The notes: a model not told the origin generated them from the letters alone. DNA of 63,954 bases from an uncultured Lentisphaeraceae bacterium (GCA_937892925.1 CALBHX010000031.1:1-63954); one strand, 5' to 3'. Numbered from the stretch's first letter, positions 35,896-44,988 are shown. Made by a program: numbers and translations.

Positions 35896-36453
35896 TTAAT
35901 CCTCGGCAAACTGGAAGTTGATGCCCGGGAAGAAGGGCACCGTGGAGCCCTTGATTACGTTGATGAGGCCGATCTGGTAGCCGTAGGTGGTCTCGGCAGA
36001 GTTGACGAGCCCAATCTGAAGCCCGCGCAGATCGTGCGTGGAGTTAACGAGGCCAATTTGGAAGCCGCGCGCCAGAAGCGTTTCGTTCCAGAAAAGGGAG
36101 ATCTGCCCGCCGGCCAGCTCTGTCGCACTGTTGATTAAAAGTGCCACCTGAAGCGCACCGGCCACATCCTTCACCTTGTTGCGAAGGAGTGCAAGCTGGA
36201 GCCCATAGGCATTCTGCGCCTCGCCGCCAATGGAAAGATCCATGCCGGTGAGGTTATGGCAGGAACCCCACACGCTCAGCCGCAGGCCGATAATATCGAT
36301 CGTATCGTCCCCGCTGAAGGCGAAAACCACCGGTGAAATCGTGCGATTTTCCTGGCGCTGATACGCCTCCTCCTGCGCGTTCTGCTTCTCCTGAGCAAAC
36401 ACGCCGGCAACCAGCGAAAAACAGGCGAAAAGGGCTACACTGAGCTTCTTCAT
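35896..36453 (-). CDS. Exported protein with GLQIGLVNS repeats (LA_2272-like surface repeat)
   Basis: 185 residues. The signal peptide is LSVALFACFSLVAGVFAQ. The mature part is a series of about 16-20 residue beta repeats built on G-x-Q-(I/L)-(G/A)-L-(V/L)-N: YGLQLALLRN, GALQVALLIN, RGFQIGLVNS, RGLQIGLVNS and YGYQIGLINV. This pattern is familiar from Leptospira LA_2272-type and other spirochete or Bacteroidetes surface proteins and may form a beta-solenoid or a membrane-associated sheet. GAGGA precedes the ATG. It is the first gene of a unit with the 142-residue gene and pgpA. Function unknown. Confidence 0.75.
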   Translation of the reverse strand: MKKLSVALFACFSLVAGVFAQEKQNAQEEAYQRQENRTISPVVFAFSGDDTIDIIGLRLSVWGSCHNLTGMDLSIGGEAQNAYGLQLALLRNKVKDVAGALQVALLINSATELAGGQISLFWNETLLARGFQIGLVNSTHDLRGLQIGLVNSAETTYGYQIGLINVIKGSTVPFFPGINFQFAED

Positions 36454-36992
36454 ATCATCCTCGCTAAAGGGTTGGCCGCAAGAGTGAACCTCTCACGTTT
36501 GCCTTAAATGCTACCCGATTTCGAAAGAAAGTGCAAGCTTTTTTAAAGCGGAGTCCGTTTGCCAACAGATTGACCCGCCAGCCGTTTCATACAGGGCCCT
36601 CCAGTTATTGTGCCAACATCCGCGAATGGGGCTCCTTCTCCAGAGGACAGGCCGTGCACCTGGAACCGTTCTACTCCCTGCCCCAAAGCCTTCCTGTTCC
36701 CGGCTCACTCAACCATAACCATCCTAACCGCGCTGCTTCATTCCCATCTTCCAAAAAAGATTTACTCCCCTCATCCGCCAACATCGTTTCGCGCGCGGTC
36801 ATTTTCCCTGCCTCCCATCACGTCTGGTGCGTCTGCGATTATTCATGCTCCCTCGACGCTGCATTCCTGTTTACGCCGCACACCTCACACGGCCGTCCAC
36901 ATAAGGTATGCTACAATACCGCATCATCCGCCACGCGCTTGTTCATCGTGCAGCGTCTCCGCGCCTGTGTATTTATTACGTATCTTGATCTC
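36454..36992. other. Intergenic region between divergent units
   Basis: 539 bp. It must hold promoters for the repeat-protein gene (minus) and the YczE gene (plus). A TACAAT at 36912-36917 could be a -10 for the latter. An open frame runs from 36531 into the YczE gene, but its sequence before 36993 has no homology and no SD. No RNA gene is seen. Confidence 0.4.
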
Positions 36993-37670
36993 ATGCAGCA
37001 TCACCCCTCCTTTCATCGTCAAATCGTGCTTATGACCGCCGGGCTTGCCTGTGCCGGCATGGGCGTTGCGCTAACCACCCGTGCAGGGCTGGGCACATCG
37101 CCCATTTCGTCGCTCCCTTACGTCATCACCTTTTTCTCTCCGCTCTCGTTCGGAACCGCCACATTCTTGGTAAACATTGCCCTAGTAGCGGCACAGGCCG
37201 TCCTGCTGAGGCGGGACTTTCAGTCTCGGCAGTGGCTGCAGCTGGCCGTGGTGCTCCTCTTTGGGCTGTTCATTGATGCAGGCATGTGGCTTTCCGCCGG
37301 ATTCGCGCCGAAGGCGTATGGGTGGCAATTGACAGGCGTCCTGCTGGGAAGCGCCGTGTTAGCACTGGGTATTGCCCTGCAAATCCACGCCGATGTGATG
37401 CTCAACCCGGGCGAGGGGTTGGTCAAGACGCTCTGCCGCGTAACGCACGGCCGCTTCGCGCGTATCAAGGTGTGCTTTGACTGCACGCTCGTACTCGCCG
37501 CCGGGGTGCTTTCTTGGGCGGTGCTGCATCGAATTGAAGGGCTTCGGGAAGGAACGCTGCTTTCAGCCGTAGCGGTCGGCCTCTTCCTGCGGGGGATTAT
37601 TCCACTGACGCGCCCCCTGCGCCGCTGGCTTTTCCCACCCCGCGCCGCGCTGGGAAGGTTACACGCATGA
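36993..37670 (+). CDS. YczE/YyaS/YitT-family membrane protein
   Basis: 225 residues from ATG 36993. Five or six membrane helices with the family's conserved start (LMTAGLACAGMGVALTTRAG, then LGTSPISSLPYVI) and LQIHADVMLNPGEGLVKTLC, in which the NPGEG loop is typical. Homologues are YczE (Bacillus) and related 6-TM proteins of unclear transport role. It is the first gene of a three-gene unit and overlaps the glycosylase gene by 4 nt (ATGA), so it is coupled to two DNA alkylation repair genes. Confidence 0.88.
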   Translation: MQHHPSFHRQIVLMTAGLACAGMGVALTTRAGLGTSPISSLPYVITFFSPLSFGTATFLVNIALVAAQAVLLRRDFQSRQWLQLAVVLLFGLFIDAGMWLSAGFAPKAYGWQLTGVLLGSAVLALGIALQIHADVMLNPGEGLVKTLCRVTHGRFARIKVCFDCTLVLAAGVLSWAVLHRIEGLREGTLLSAVAVGLFLRGIIPLTRPLRRWLFPPRAALGRLHA

Positions 37671-38344
37671 CTGCGCCACGGCCCCCGTTTGTTCCCTGCC
37701 CTGAAGAAGCGCTGCAGGCGCTCACGCGCAAAAGTAAACGCCTGGGCGCAGTCATCTCCCGCCTAGGCCCCATTCAACGCTTGGGCGACCCCGATCTCTT
37801 CTCTGCCGTGGTTCGCGCCATCACCGGCCAACAGATTTCATCCAAAGCCCAGGCCACCCTCATGCGCCGCCTCGCGGAAGCCCTGGGCTCCATCACCCCG
37901 GAAGCTGTCTGCCGTGCAGGCGCTCCTGCCCTGCATGCACTGGGACTCTCCGAACGCAAGGCCGCCTGTATCCTCCGATTTGCCGAACAGATCCAGTCCG
38001 GAGACATCTGCCCCGAAACCCTCGCCGCTCTGCCCGATGCCGAAGCCATTGCCTGCCTCTGCCAGATCAAAGGGGTTGGTGTTTGGACGGCTGAGATGAT
38101 TTTACTTTTCTGCCTGCACCGCCCGGACATTCTGAGTTTTGACGACTTCGGCATCCGCCGCGGGCTTCGGATGATCATGCGGCGGCGGGAAATTTCACGC
38201 GCGGCGTTCGAGCAGTTTCGCCGCCGCGTATCCCCCTACGGCAGCGTAGCCAGCCTCTATCTGTGGGCTGTTGCAGGGGGCGCCCTGCTGGAGCTCAACG
38301 ACCCCGCAGCCGCTGCTTCACCCCGTTCGAAACGATGCCCATGA
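37667..38344 (+). CDS. DNA-3-methyladenine glycosylase II-like (HhH-GPD family)
   Basis: 225 residues. It removes alkylated bases such as 3-methyladenine. The helix-hairpin-helix with catalytic Asp is KGVGVWTAEMILLFCLHRPD and LSFDDFGIRRGLRM. The upstream helices VVRAITGQQISSKAQATLMR and LHALGLSERKAACILRFAEQ are typical of the AlkA family. It lacks the N-terminal TBP-like domain of E. coli AlkA, as in the shorter one-domain glycosylases. Both ends overlap neighbours by 4 nt: YczE-like gene before, ogt after. Confidence 0.93.
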   Translation: MTAPRPPFVPCPEEALQALTRKSKRLGAVISRLGPIQRLGDPDLFSAVVRAITGQQISSKAQATLMRRLAEALGSITPEAVCRAGAPALHALGLSERKAACILRFAEQIQSGDICPETLAALPDAEAIACLCQIKGVGVWTAEMILLFCLHRPDILSFDDFGIRRGLRMIMRRREISRAAFEQFRRRVSPYGSVASLYLWAVAGGALLELNDPAAAASPRSKRCP

Positions 38345-38850
38345 ACACGTTCATACAGTCGTTTGATTCACCCCTTGGGCCGATCTTGCTGGCAGCGGAC
38401 GCGCAGGGCATACTCGGCGTCTGGTTCGAGGGTCAAACCTTCTTTGCCGCCGGGCTCCCATCCGGCGCACACGCCTGCGAAACGCCGCTCCTCACGCAGG
38501 CCAAACAGTGGCTGAACCGCTACTTCTCCGGGAAGAATCCGGCCTTTTGCCCGCCGCTTCACCCTCTCGGCTCCCCTTTTCAACAAGAAGTCTGGGCGCT
38601 CCTCCGCCTAATCCCCTACGGCCAAACCGTTACCTACGGCGCACTCGCTGCCGTGTTGGCCGCCCGGCGTCATGTGCCCCGGTTCTCTGCGCAGGCCGTT
38701 GGCGGGGCAGTTGGGCGAAACCCGATCTCGCTGCTCATTCCCTGCCATCGGGTCATCGGTGCAAACGGCGCCCTCACCGGGTATGCCGGGGGGCTTGAAC
38801 GCAAACGCCGCCTGCTCCAGCTGGAAGGCATTCTCCCTCCAAATGCCTGA
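38341..38850 (+). CDS. ogt: Methylated-DNA--protein-cysteine methyltransferase
   Basis: 169 residues from ATG 38341, which overlaps the glycosylase stop by 4 nt; another ATG at 38335 is possible. It repairs O6-methylguanine by moving the methyl group to its own cysteine. The active site is LIPCHRVIG; the winged-helix DNA-binding part has FQQEVWALLRLIPYGQTVTYGALA, and the C-terminal GYAGGLERKRRLLQLE is also typical. The family term for this short form is Ogt/MGMT. With the upstream glycosylase it forms an alkylation repair pair. Confidence 0.95.
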   Translation: MNTFIQSFDSPLGPILLAADAQGILGVWFEGQTFFAAGLPSGAHACETPLLTQAKQWLNRYFSGKNPAFCPPLHPLGSPFQQEVWALLRLIPYGQTVTYGALAAVLAARRHVPRFSAQAVGGAVGRNPISLLIPCHRVIGANGALTGYAGGLERKRRLLQLEGILPPNA

Positions 38851-38899
38851 ACCGCAGGGTCTTTGCTTCAGGCGCATCTGCATCTCCTTACCCAACACA

Positions 38900-38933
38900 A
38901 ATCAAAACTGCCCCGGCCGCATGGCCAGGGCAG
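38900..38933 (-). terminator. Terminator of the P-type ATPase gene
   Basis: A stem of CTGCCC/GGGCAG, then GGCC/GGCC (with one C-A mismatch between) and a GCAT loop spans 38908-38933, followed on the minus strand by TTTTGATTT. It lies 27 nt past the ATPase stop. Confidence 0.8.
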
Positions 38934-38959
38934 CGCGTTGAACGGAAAGCCTGCTGATA

Positions 38960-41047
38960 TCACAAGCGCCGCATAGCTCCCAGCGTCACGCACACGGTGG
39001 AAAAGTTATGCAAAAAGGCCGCCGTCGGCCCCGGCAGCCGCCCGGAAAGCTGCCCCAAAAGCAACAGGCTGTTCACGCCGAGAATGGCGGCATTGTTGTG
39101 CGAAATACGCCGAAGCATCCGCTGCCCGGTCAAGCGCACCTCAGCCAACGGCGCGATGCCGCCATCAGGAAGCACCACATCCGCCGTCTGCCCGGCCACA
39201 CCGGAGCACCCGGCCACAGCCACACCCACATCCGCCTCAGCCAACGCGGGTGCATCATTGATGCCATCGCCAACCATCGCCACGCAATGCCCCGCATGAC
39301 GCTCCGCACGAACCGCAGAAAGCTTATCCTCCGGAAGCAGCTGCGCCCGAACACCGTCCAGCCCAAGCCGGCTGGCGACCGCCTGTGCGGCCGGCTCGCC
39401 ATCGCCCGTGAGCATCACAATCCGCCGGAAACCGGCTCGCCGAAGCGCTGCCAGCGCCGCAGGCGTTTCTTCGCGAATGGGGTCATCCACCGCCAACAAT
39501 CCAACCAGCTCGCCGCCCTGCGCCAAATAAAGCACGGAAGCGCCCTGAGCGGCCAGCGCTTTGGCCTCGCGTACGGCCTCCTGCGTGCGGGGTATTCCGC
39601 TATCCTCAAAAATGAAATGCGCACTGCCAATCAACAGGCGCTCTCCATCCAGGGAGGAGGCAATTCCATGCGCCACCACATTTTCCACGCGAGCATGGCG
39701 CTCACGATGATGCAGATCGCGCTGGAGCGCAGCCTCCACCACAGCCCGCGCCAGCGGATGCGGGAAGTGCTCCTCTAGGCAGGCTGCCAGACGAAGAATA
39801 TCGTCTTCAGTCCGCCCATGGAAGGGAATCACCGCGCAAAGGCGAGGCGTCGATGCGGTCAGGGTGCCGGTTTTATCTACCAACAGCGTATCGGCCTCGG
39901 CAGCGGCTTCAAGGCACCGCCCGCCCTTGACGGCGATGCCGGCCACAGCACATTGGCGCATCGCGGCCAGAACCGTCACAGGAGCAGCTAGTTTCATGGC
40001 GCAGGAATAGTCCACCATCAGAGTGGCTGCGGCGCGGGCGGGGTTACGGGTAACCAACCACGTCAACGCGGCCAGCGCAAAGTTGAACGGCACCAGCCGA
40101 TCGGCCAACAGCTCAGCACGGCGCTGAGCGCCGGCCTTGTAGGCGGCCGAATCTTCTATCAACGCAAGAATCCCCTGAATCTTGGTGTCGCGCCCCAGGG
40201 CTTTCACGCGGAGAATCAGCTCGCCTTCTTCCACCGTGGTGCCTGCAAAGACGGTGTGCCCGGCGCTTCGAAAGACAGGAAGCGGCTCGCCGGTAATGCC
40301 TGCCTGCCCAACCATCCCCTCGCCGGAGAGGACTTCGCCATCGGCCGGGATACAGGCGCCGGCGCGAACAATCACGCGATCGCCCACACGCAGAGCACCC
40401 ACAGGCACGCGCCGCTCCTGCCCTTCGTCATCCAGCACCGTGGCAGCCTCATCGGCAGCCAACAGCGCCCGCGCCAGATTGCCGTAGGAGGCCTGGCGGG
40501 TGAAGTCTTCCAGCGTTTCGCCCATTTTGAGCAGAAGACTGACGGAGGAGGCTGTGCGGGTATCGCCCGAAAGCAGCGCCGCGCAAAGAGCGGCGGTATC
40601 GAGCGTTTCAGACGTGAAGGGGTGTCCGGAGAGCACCTTGCCCGCCCCGCGCACCACGCGCGGCGCAACATTGATCCAAGTGAGCACGCGCCCGATGAGG
40701 GGGGGCATAATCAGGCTGCGCACCACGTGGCGCAGCGTCTGCCCGAGCAGCTCAGCCAGCAGGCTCCGATGCGGCTCCACCGCCCCCAGCGACTCCAGCA
40801 GATCGGCGTCCTCCAGATACTTCGACCCCAACGCCAAAAACAGCGCCAACACCTCCCGCTCAGAAAGGGCGGCAGGATTGTACCGCACAAGCATGGAACC
40901 GCGCACGCCGTTAAGCGTTACATCCAGAATGCCCTCCTGTGAAAGGAGGAGCGTTTGCGCAAGCGTGGCCTGCCGAATAGGGTAGCGGCGGCGGTCATAG
41001 CCCACACGCAGCCGCCCCGGCAGGCGGTGTATCGGGCGAATCTCCAT
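38960..41047 (-). CDS. P1B-type metal-transporting ATPase with YSC metal-site motif
   Basis: 695 residues. It is a P-type ATPase: actuator motif TGEP (252-255), phosphorylation site DKTGT (391-395), N-domain HP motif (EEHFPHPLARAV) and GDGINDAPALAEADVG. The N-terminal 70 residues look like an HMA fold but lack the CxxC metal site. In the TM6 position of the metal-site CPC motif it reads Y347-S-C-A-M-K-L-A-A-P, so the first Cys and the usual Pro are replaced by Tyr and Ser. Substrate specificity cannot be assigned from this; known CPC, CPH and SPC subgroups are ruled out. A small membrane protein is encoded 6 nt upstream. It exports or moves a transition metal across the inner membrane. Confidence 0.88.
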   Translation of the reverse strand: MEIRPIHRLPGRLRVGYDRRRYPIRQATLAQTLLLSQEGILDVTLNGVRGSMLVRYNPAALSEREVLALFLALGSKYLEDADLLESLGAVEPHRSLLAELLGQTLRHVVRSLIMPPLIGRVLTWINVAPRVVRGAGKVLSGHPFTSETLDTAALCAALLSGDTRTASSVSLLLKMGETLEDFTRQASYGNLARALLAADEAATVLDDEGQERRVPVGALRVGDRVIVRAGACIPADGEVLSGEGMVGQAGITGEPLPVFRSAGHTVFAGTTVEEGELILRVKALGRDTKIQGILALIEDSAAYKAGAQRRAELLADRLVPFNFALAALTWLVTRNPARAAATLMVDYSCAMKLAAPVTVLAAMRQCAVAGIAVKGGRCLEAAAEADTLLVDKTGTLTASTPRLCAVIPFHGRTEDDILRLAACLEEHFPHPLARAVVEAALQRDLHHRERHARVENVVAHGIASSLDGERLLIGSAHFIFEDSGIPRTQEAVREAKALAAQGASVLYLAQGGELVGLLAVDDPIREETPAALAALRRAGFRRIVMLTGDGEPAAQAVASRLGLDGVRAQLLPEDKLSAVRAERHAGHCVAMVGDGINDAPALAEADVGVAVAGCSGVAGQTADVVLPDGGIAPLAEVRLTGQRMLRRISHNNAAILGVNSLLLLGQLSGRLPGPTAAFLHNFSTVCVTLGAMRRL

Positions 41048-41053
41048 AGAGGC

Positions 41054-41338
41054 TTACGCCTTTTTGGCTTTGGGAGCCGGGCGGCGAGCAGGCGTCTTGG
41101 CGGCGGGAGCTTCTGCTGCAGCTTCGGCCTCAACAGAAGCCGTAGCCTCGGCAAAGAAGTCTTCCACACCCTCTTTCAGCGACTCCACCAGCGCGGCGGC
41201 CTCATCCTTAAGCTGAAGCCCCTTGCCTGCGGCCTTGACAGCCAGTTCACGCACTTTCCTGTTGCGTGCGGCAATCACCACCGCCCCGCCAACAACCATA
41301 CCGGCGACAAAGAGAAGAAGTCCGTTTTTACCATTCAT
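41054..41338 (-). CDS. Small membrane-anchored protein next to the metal ATPase
   Basis: 94 residues from ATG 41338, preceded by AGGAGG at a 7 nt distance. One N-terminal membrane helix (GLLLFVAGMVVGGAVVIAAR) is followed by a basic stretch and a helical, Ala/Glu-rich region, and an Ala/Pro/Lys-rich tail (RRPAPKAKKA). The layout is like small YtxH- or DUF6110-type companions found beside such ATPases; the assignment is from memory and only suggestive. It sits 6 nt upstream of the ATPase, so they are co-transcribed. Confidence 0.75.
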   Translation of the reverse strand: MNGKNGLLLFVAGMVVGGAVVIAARNRKVRELAVKAAGKGLQLKDEAAALVESLKEGVEDFFAEATASVEAEAAAEAPAAKTPARRPAPKAKKA

Positions 41339-41951
41339 GGAAATACCTCCTGAAATATCTCCCACCGCCCTTAAAGCGGCAGGCGTTTAGTCTCTGGGGG
41401 CGTATGATACCACATCCACTCCGAACCGCAAACAGGTGTTCCTGCCGCCGAGCAGCGTCCATGCAGTGTGCGGGAAAACCAACCCCTCGGCGGAAGCGCG
41501 GCGAACCCACCCCGGGTTCACACCCAAGCCGGGGCGGGTTTGCCCCCAGACCGCCCCAGGTTTCAAAGGAAGAGCCCTATCCCGCTGAGCCTGCCGGAAG
41601 CATGCCAGACGATTTCTCACCCCCTTGCAAGCCGCCCGTATCGGTTATCGAGCGCTTTGAGAATAGCCCCTCAAACGCTCAATCGATTCTCAACTTCATG
41701 GATAACTTCCCTTTTTCCCCTTTTCATCTCAATCATGCCATCCTGCAAAAACCCTTCAACACCCCGCTCTTCCGGCCTCTTCCAGCCTATTCCTCATGCT
41801 CGCCGCACATGCGTTCAATCTATCTCCTGCCCCTGCGCTTTTGCAACCGCGCCCCACCTGAGCCTTCATGGGCAAAGGGTCTTCCCGCAGGTGCATACAG
41901 GCCATATGCAGCCCCCCTGCTCCGAGGCAGGCAAAAGCGGGGGAAACCGCG
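41339..41951. other. GC-rich intergenic region
   Basis: 613 bp between the ATPase unit (minus) and leuS (plus). It must contain the ATPase promoter. Open frames in it lack SD sequences and recognisable domains. No repeat or RNA gene could be identified. Confidence 0.4.
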
Positions 41952-41979
41952 GCGACAGCGCGCGGCATTATGCTATACT
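41952..41979 (+). promoter_or_regulatory. Probable leuS promoter
   Basis: TATACT (41974-41979) with GCGACA (41952-41957) 16 nt upstream lies 32 nt before the leuS ATG. The -10 is good and the -35 is weak. Confidence 0.5.
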
Positions 41980-42011
41980 AGCAGACGTTTTTAAGCGAGG
42001 ATTGACCCGTT

Positions 42012-44525
42012 ATGGAAGAGAAATATCCGTTTCACGCGATTGAACCGAAGTGGCAAAAGTATTGGGATGACCATGGGACGTTCCACTGCGACACGCACGA
42101 CACCAGCAAACCGAAGTTTTACTGTTTGACGATGTTTCCCTATCCCAGCGGCCACATGCACGTGGGGCACGGGCGCAACTACATTATGGGCGATGTGATC
42201 ACCCGCTATAAAAAAATGCTGGGTTACAACGTGCTCTCGCCTATGGGCTGGGACAGTTTTGGGCTGCCGGCGGAAAATGCGGCCAAAAAGTTTCATGTTC
42301 ACCCGCACGCGTGGACTATTTCAAATATTCAGGAAATGAAGCGGCAGGTGCGCAGCTGGGGCGTCGGCTACGACTGGTCGCGCGAAATTGCCACCTGCCA
42401 CCCGGATTATTACAAGTGGACGCAATGGGTTTTCCTGCAAGCCTACAAGCTGGGCGTGGCCTACCAGAAAGAAGCGCCCGTAAACTGGTGCCCGCTCTGC
42501 ACCAACCTCGCCAACGAAGAAGTAACGGCCGACGGCCACTGCGTGCGCTGCGGACGCCCTGTTGAAAAGAAAAACCTGAAGCAGTGGTTCTTCCGCATCA
42601 CCGCCTATGCCGACCGTCTGCTGAAAGACCTGGATTTGCTCGACGGCTGGCCGGAAAAGGTTCGCCAGATGCAGGCCAACTGGATCGGGAAATCCGAAGG
42701 CGCAAAAGTCCATTTCAAAATCACCGAAACAGGTGATGATTGCCCCGTTTACACCACGCGCCCAGACACCATCTTCGGCGTTACATTCATGGCCATTGCG
42801 CCAGATCACCCGCTGCTGAAGAAGCTCCTCCCGGGCACCGCCAAAGAAGCGGAAGTCAAAGCCTTTGCCGAGCGCCTCGCCAACATCCCCGCCGCCGAAC
42901 GCTTCTCTGATGCACTGGCCAAGGAGGGCGTTTTCACCGGCTTCCACGTAACCAACCCCTATAACGGCGACAAGGATATTGAGCTCTGGGTAACGAACTA
43001 TGTGGTTTCCGACTCCGGCACCGGCGTGGTCATGGCCGTGCCCACCCACGACACGCGCGACTGGGACTTCGCCCAAAAATACGGCATCGCCCGGAAGCTT
43101 GTCATTCAAAACCCGGAAGGCTCCCTGGATGCCGCCACCATGACCGGAGCCTATACGGAAGACGGCGTCCTCATCAACTCCGGCGACTTCAACGGCATGC
43201 CCAACCGCAAGGCCATCCAGGCCATTATTGAAGCCGGCGCTAAGGCTGGCTTCGCCGAAGCCACCACCAACTTCCGTATCCGCGATTGGAATGTGGCTCG
43301 TCAGCGTTACTGGGGCGCGCCGATTCCTATTATTCACTGCCCGCACTGCGGCGCCGTGCCTGTGCCCGAAGACCAGCTTCCCGTCCGCCTCCCCGATGAT
43401 GTGGACTACAAGAGCGACCAAGGCAACCCGCTCGCCCGCCACGAGGGCTTCATTCATACCACCTGCCCGAAATGCGGCGCGCCCGCCAAACGCGAAACGG
43501 ACACGCTGGCACAGTGGCTTTGCTCCTGCTGGTATTTTCTGCGTTATATTGACGCGCGAAATGAAAAAGCCCCCTTTGATAAGGCGCTTGTAGACCGATG
43601 GATGCCGGTGGATCAGTATATCGGCGGCGTCGAACACGCCGTCCTCCACCTGCTCTATTCCCGCTTTGTCGTCAAAATCCTGAACGATGCCGGCGCGCTC
43701 GACTGTGTAGAGCCCTTCAAGGCGCTCTTTACGCAAGGCATGATTTGCAAACGTTCCGAAAAGGACGGCAAGCTTTATAAAATGTCCAAGTCCGTTGGAA
43801 ATGTGGTTTCTCCCGACAAGCTCATTGAAGACTACGGCGCCGACACCGTCCGCCTCTACACGCTCTTCATCGGGCCGCCCGAACTGGACGCCGAATGGCA
43901 GGATGCCTCCATCCAAGGCCCCTACCGCTTCCTCTGCCGCCTTTGGAAAAAGGCCTACGATGCCAAAGCGATTGTTCCGGCAGAAGACACGCCTGTTCAC
44001 GGCGAAGGGCTCACCCCCACTGAACGCGACCTCTGGCGTAAGCTCCACCAAACGCTTCAAAGCGTAACCGATTCCATTGAGCACGGGTTCCGCTTCAACA
44101 CGGCCATCGCTCAGCTCATGGAGCTGATGAACGCCCTCGACAAGGCCAAGATTGGCGCCGATTCCTCCGCCGACGCCAAAGCCCTCCTGCGCGAAACGCT
44201 CACCACGCTTGCCCGTATGATGGCTCCCATCACCCCCCACATCGCTGAAGAGCTGTGGGCCGAGTTCGGATGCCAACCGGAGGGTATCATGAATGCCGGC
44301 TGGCCAAAGGTCAACCCCGAGGCGCTCAAGAGCGATGCGCTCCAGATTATTCTGCAGGTCAACGGCAAGATGCGCGGCAAACTCACCGTCCCTGCCAGGC
44401 TCTCCCGTGAGGCGCTTGAAGCCGCCGCCCGCGGCTCTGAAGAAGTCAAGCGCTTCACCGAAGGGCAAACCATTGCCAAGGTGATTGTAGTTCCCGGCAA
44501 GCTCGTCAATGTCGTAGCCAAGTAA
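42012..44525 (+). CDS. leuS: Leucyl-tRNA synthetase
   Basis: 837 residues, the size of bacterial LeuRS. Class I signature HIGH is seen as PSGHMHVGHGRNY, and KMSKS as MSKSVGN; the ATP site is complete. The editing CP1 domain is present (VYTTRPDTIFGVTFMAIAPD; GTGVVMAVPTHDTRDWDF). Zinc-like CxxC pairs occur (CPLCTNLANEEV; CVRCGRP; CPHCGA; CPKCGA). The C-terminal anticodon-binding helices end in VNGKMRGKLTVPA. It charges tRNA-Leu; the tRNA-Leu gene at 17636 is one of its substrates. Confidence 0.97.
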   Translation: MEEKYPFHAIEPKWQKYWDDHGTFHCDTHDTSKPKFYCLTMFPYPSGHMHVGHGRNYIMGDVITRYKKMLGYNVLSPMGWDSFGLPAENAAKKFHVHPHAWTISNIQEMKRQVRSWGVGYDWSREIATCHPDYYKWTQWVFLQAYKLGVAYQKEAPVNWCPLCTNLANEEVTADGHCVRCGRPVEKKNLKQWFFRITAYADRLLKDLDLLDGWPEKVRQMQANWIGKSEGAKVHFKITETGDDCPVYTTRPDTIFGVTFMAIAPDHPLLKKLLPGTAKEAEVKAFAERLANIPAAERFSDALAKEGVFTGFHVTNPYNGDKDIELWVTNYVVSDSGTGVVMAVPTHDTRDWDFAQKYGIARKLVIQNPEGSLDAATMTGAYTEDGVLINSGDFNGMPNRKAIQAIIEAGAKAGFAEATTNFRIRDWNVARQRYWGAPIPIIHCPHCGAVPVPEDQLPVRLPDDVDYKSDQGNPLARHEGFIHTTCPKCGAPAKRETDTLAQWLCSCWYFLRYIDARNEKAPFDKALVDRWMPVDQYIGGVEHAVLHLLYSRFVVKILNDAGALDCVEPFKALFTQGMICKRSEKDGKLYKMSKSVGNVVSPDKLIEDYGADTVRLYTLFIGPPELDAEWQDASIQGPYRFLCRLWKKAYDAKAIVPAEDTPVHGEGLTPTERDLWRKLHQTLQSVTDSIEHGFRFNTAIAQLMELMNALDKAKIGADSSADAKALLRETLTTLARMMAPITPHIAEELWAEFGCQPEGIMNAGWPKVNPEALKSDALQIILQVNGKMRGKLTVPARLSREALEAAARGSEEVKRFTEGQTIAKVIVVPGKLVNVVAK

Positions 44526-44544
44526 ATCCGTAGGAGCACCACCC

Positions 44545-44877
44545 ATGAAGTCTGACGATTATGTCTTTGGAGCCGCTCTATGCCTTGGGCTCAAGCTCTT
44601 CTTGGCCATCCTTCAGTTCGCGGCGACGATCTCCGGCTTGGCGCTCTGGCTTGGCTGGCCCTGGTCAGCCGCCGCCGCGGTGGCCATCCTCGTTTCTCTC
44701 TTCATTTACTTCAACTTTTTCGGCTCCCTTCTAGGCGCCGTGTTGGGTGTGATCGGAGCGTGGAAAGGATGGGGCTGGTCTTTTCTCGGAGCCTTTCTCC
44801 TCTTTTTCTGGTTCCCCGTGCTCATCGGCGTGTTGGCGCTGCTCGCCCGCATAAAAGCCGCAGCCAACAACCACTGA
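44545..44877 (+). CDS. Small membrane protein, function unknown
   Basis: 110 residues with three hydrophobic segments (CLGLKLFLAILQFAATISGL; AAAAVAILVSLFIYFNFFGS; WGWSFLGAFLLFFWFPVLIG) and short charged ends. The ATG follows TAGGAG by 10 nt and lies 20 nt past leuS, so it is probably in the same transcript. No known family. Confidence 0.75.
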   Translation: MKSDDYVFGAALCLGLKLFLAILQFAATISGLALWLGWPWSAAAAVAILVSLFIYFNFFGSLLGAVLGVIGAWKGWGWSFLGAFLLFFWFPVLIGVLALLARIKAAANNH

Positions 44878-44892
44878 TGGCCTGCCGCTCAG

Positions 44893-44935
44893 GGCGCCTG
44901 CCTCCGCCATACCGGGGCAGGCGCCTATCGTTTTA
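44893..44935 (+). terminator. Terminator after leuS and the small membrane gene
   Basis: A perfect 10 bp stem, GGCGCCTGCC with GGCAGGCGCC (44893-44902, 44916-44925), is followed by a TATCGTTTTAT tract. Confidence 0.7.
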
Positions 44936-44988
44936 TCTCCTATGCACGCGCCAAGCCGCGCACCCCCATTCAGCCCCGAGGTTTCTCC

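Noticed and set aside
36485..36499. A 15-mer (TGAACCTCTCACGTT) shared upstream of the repeat-protein gene and the pseudopilin gene (59499-59513)
   Set aside because: One or two chance 15-mer matches are expected in 64 kb on both strands, and the positions relative to the start codons differ (about 32 nt versus 4 nt).
41468..42043. 191-codon frame running into leuS
   Set aside because: No SD, overlaps the leuS promoter and start, and has low-complexity Pro/Arg/Ser content.
42321..44546. 741-codon minus-strand frame opposite leuS
   Set aside because: Gly/Val-rich shadow of a fully conserved leucyl-tRNA synthetase gene.
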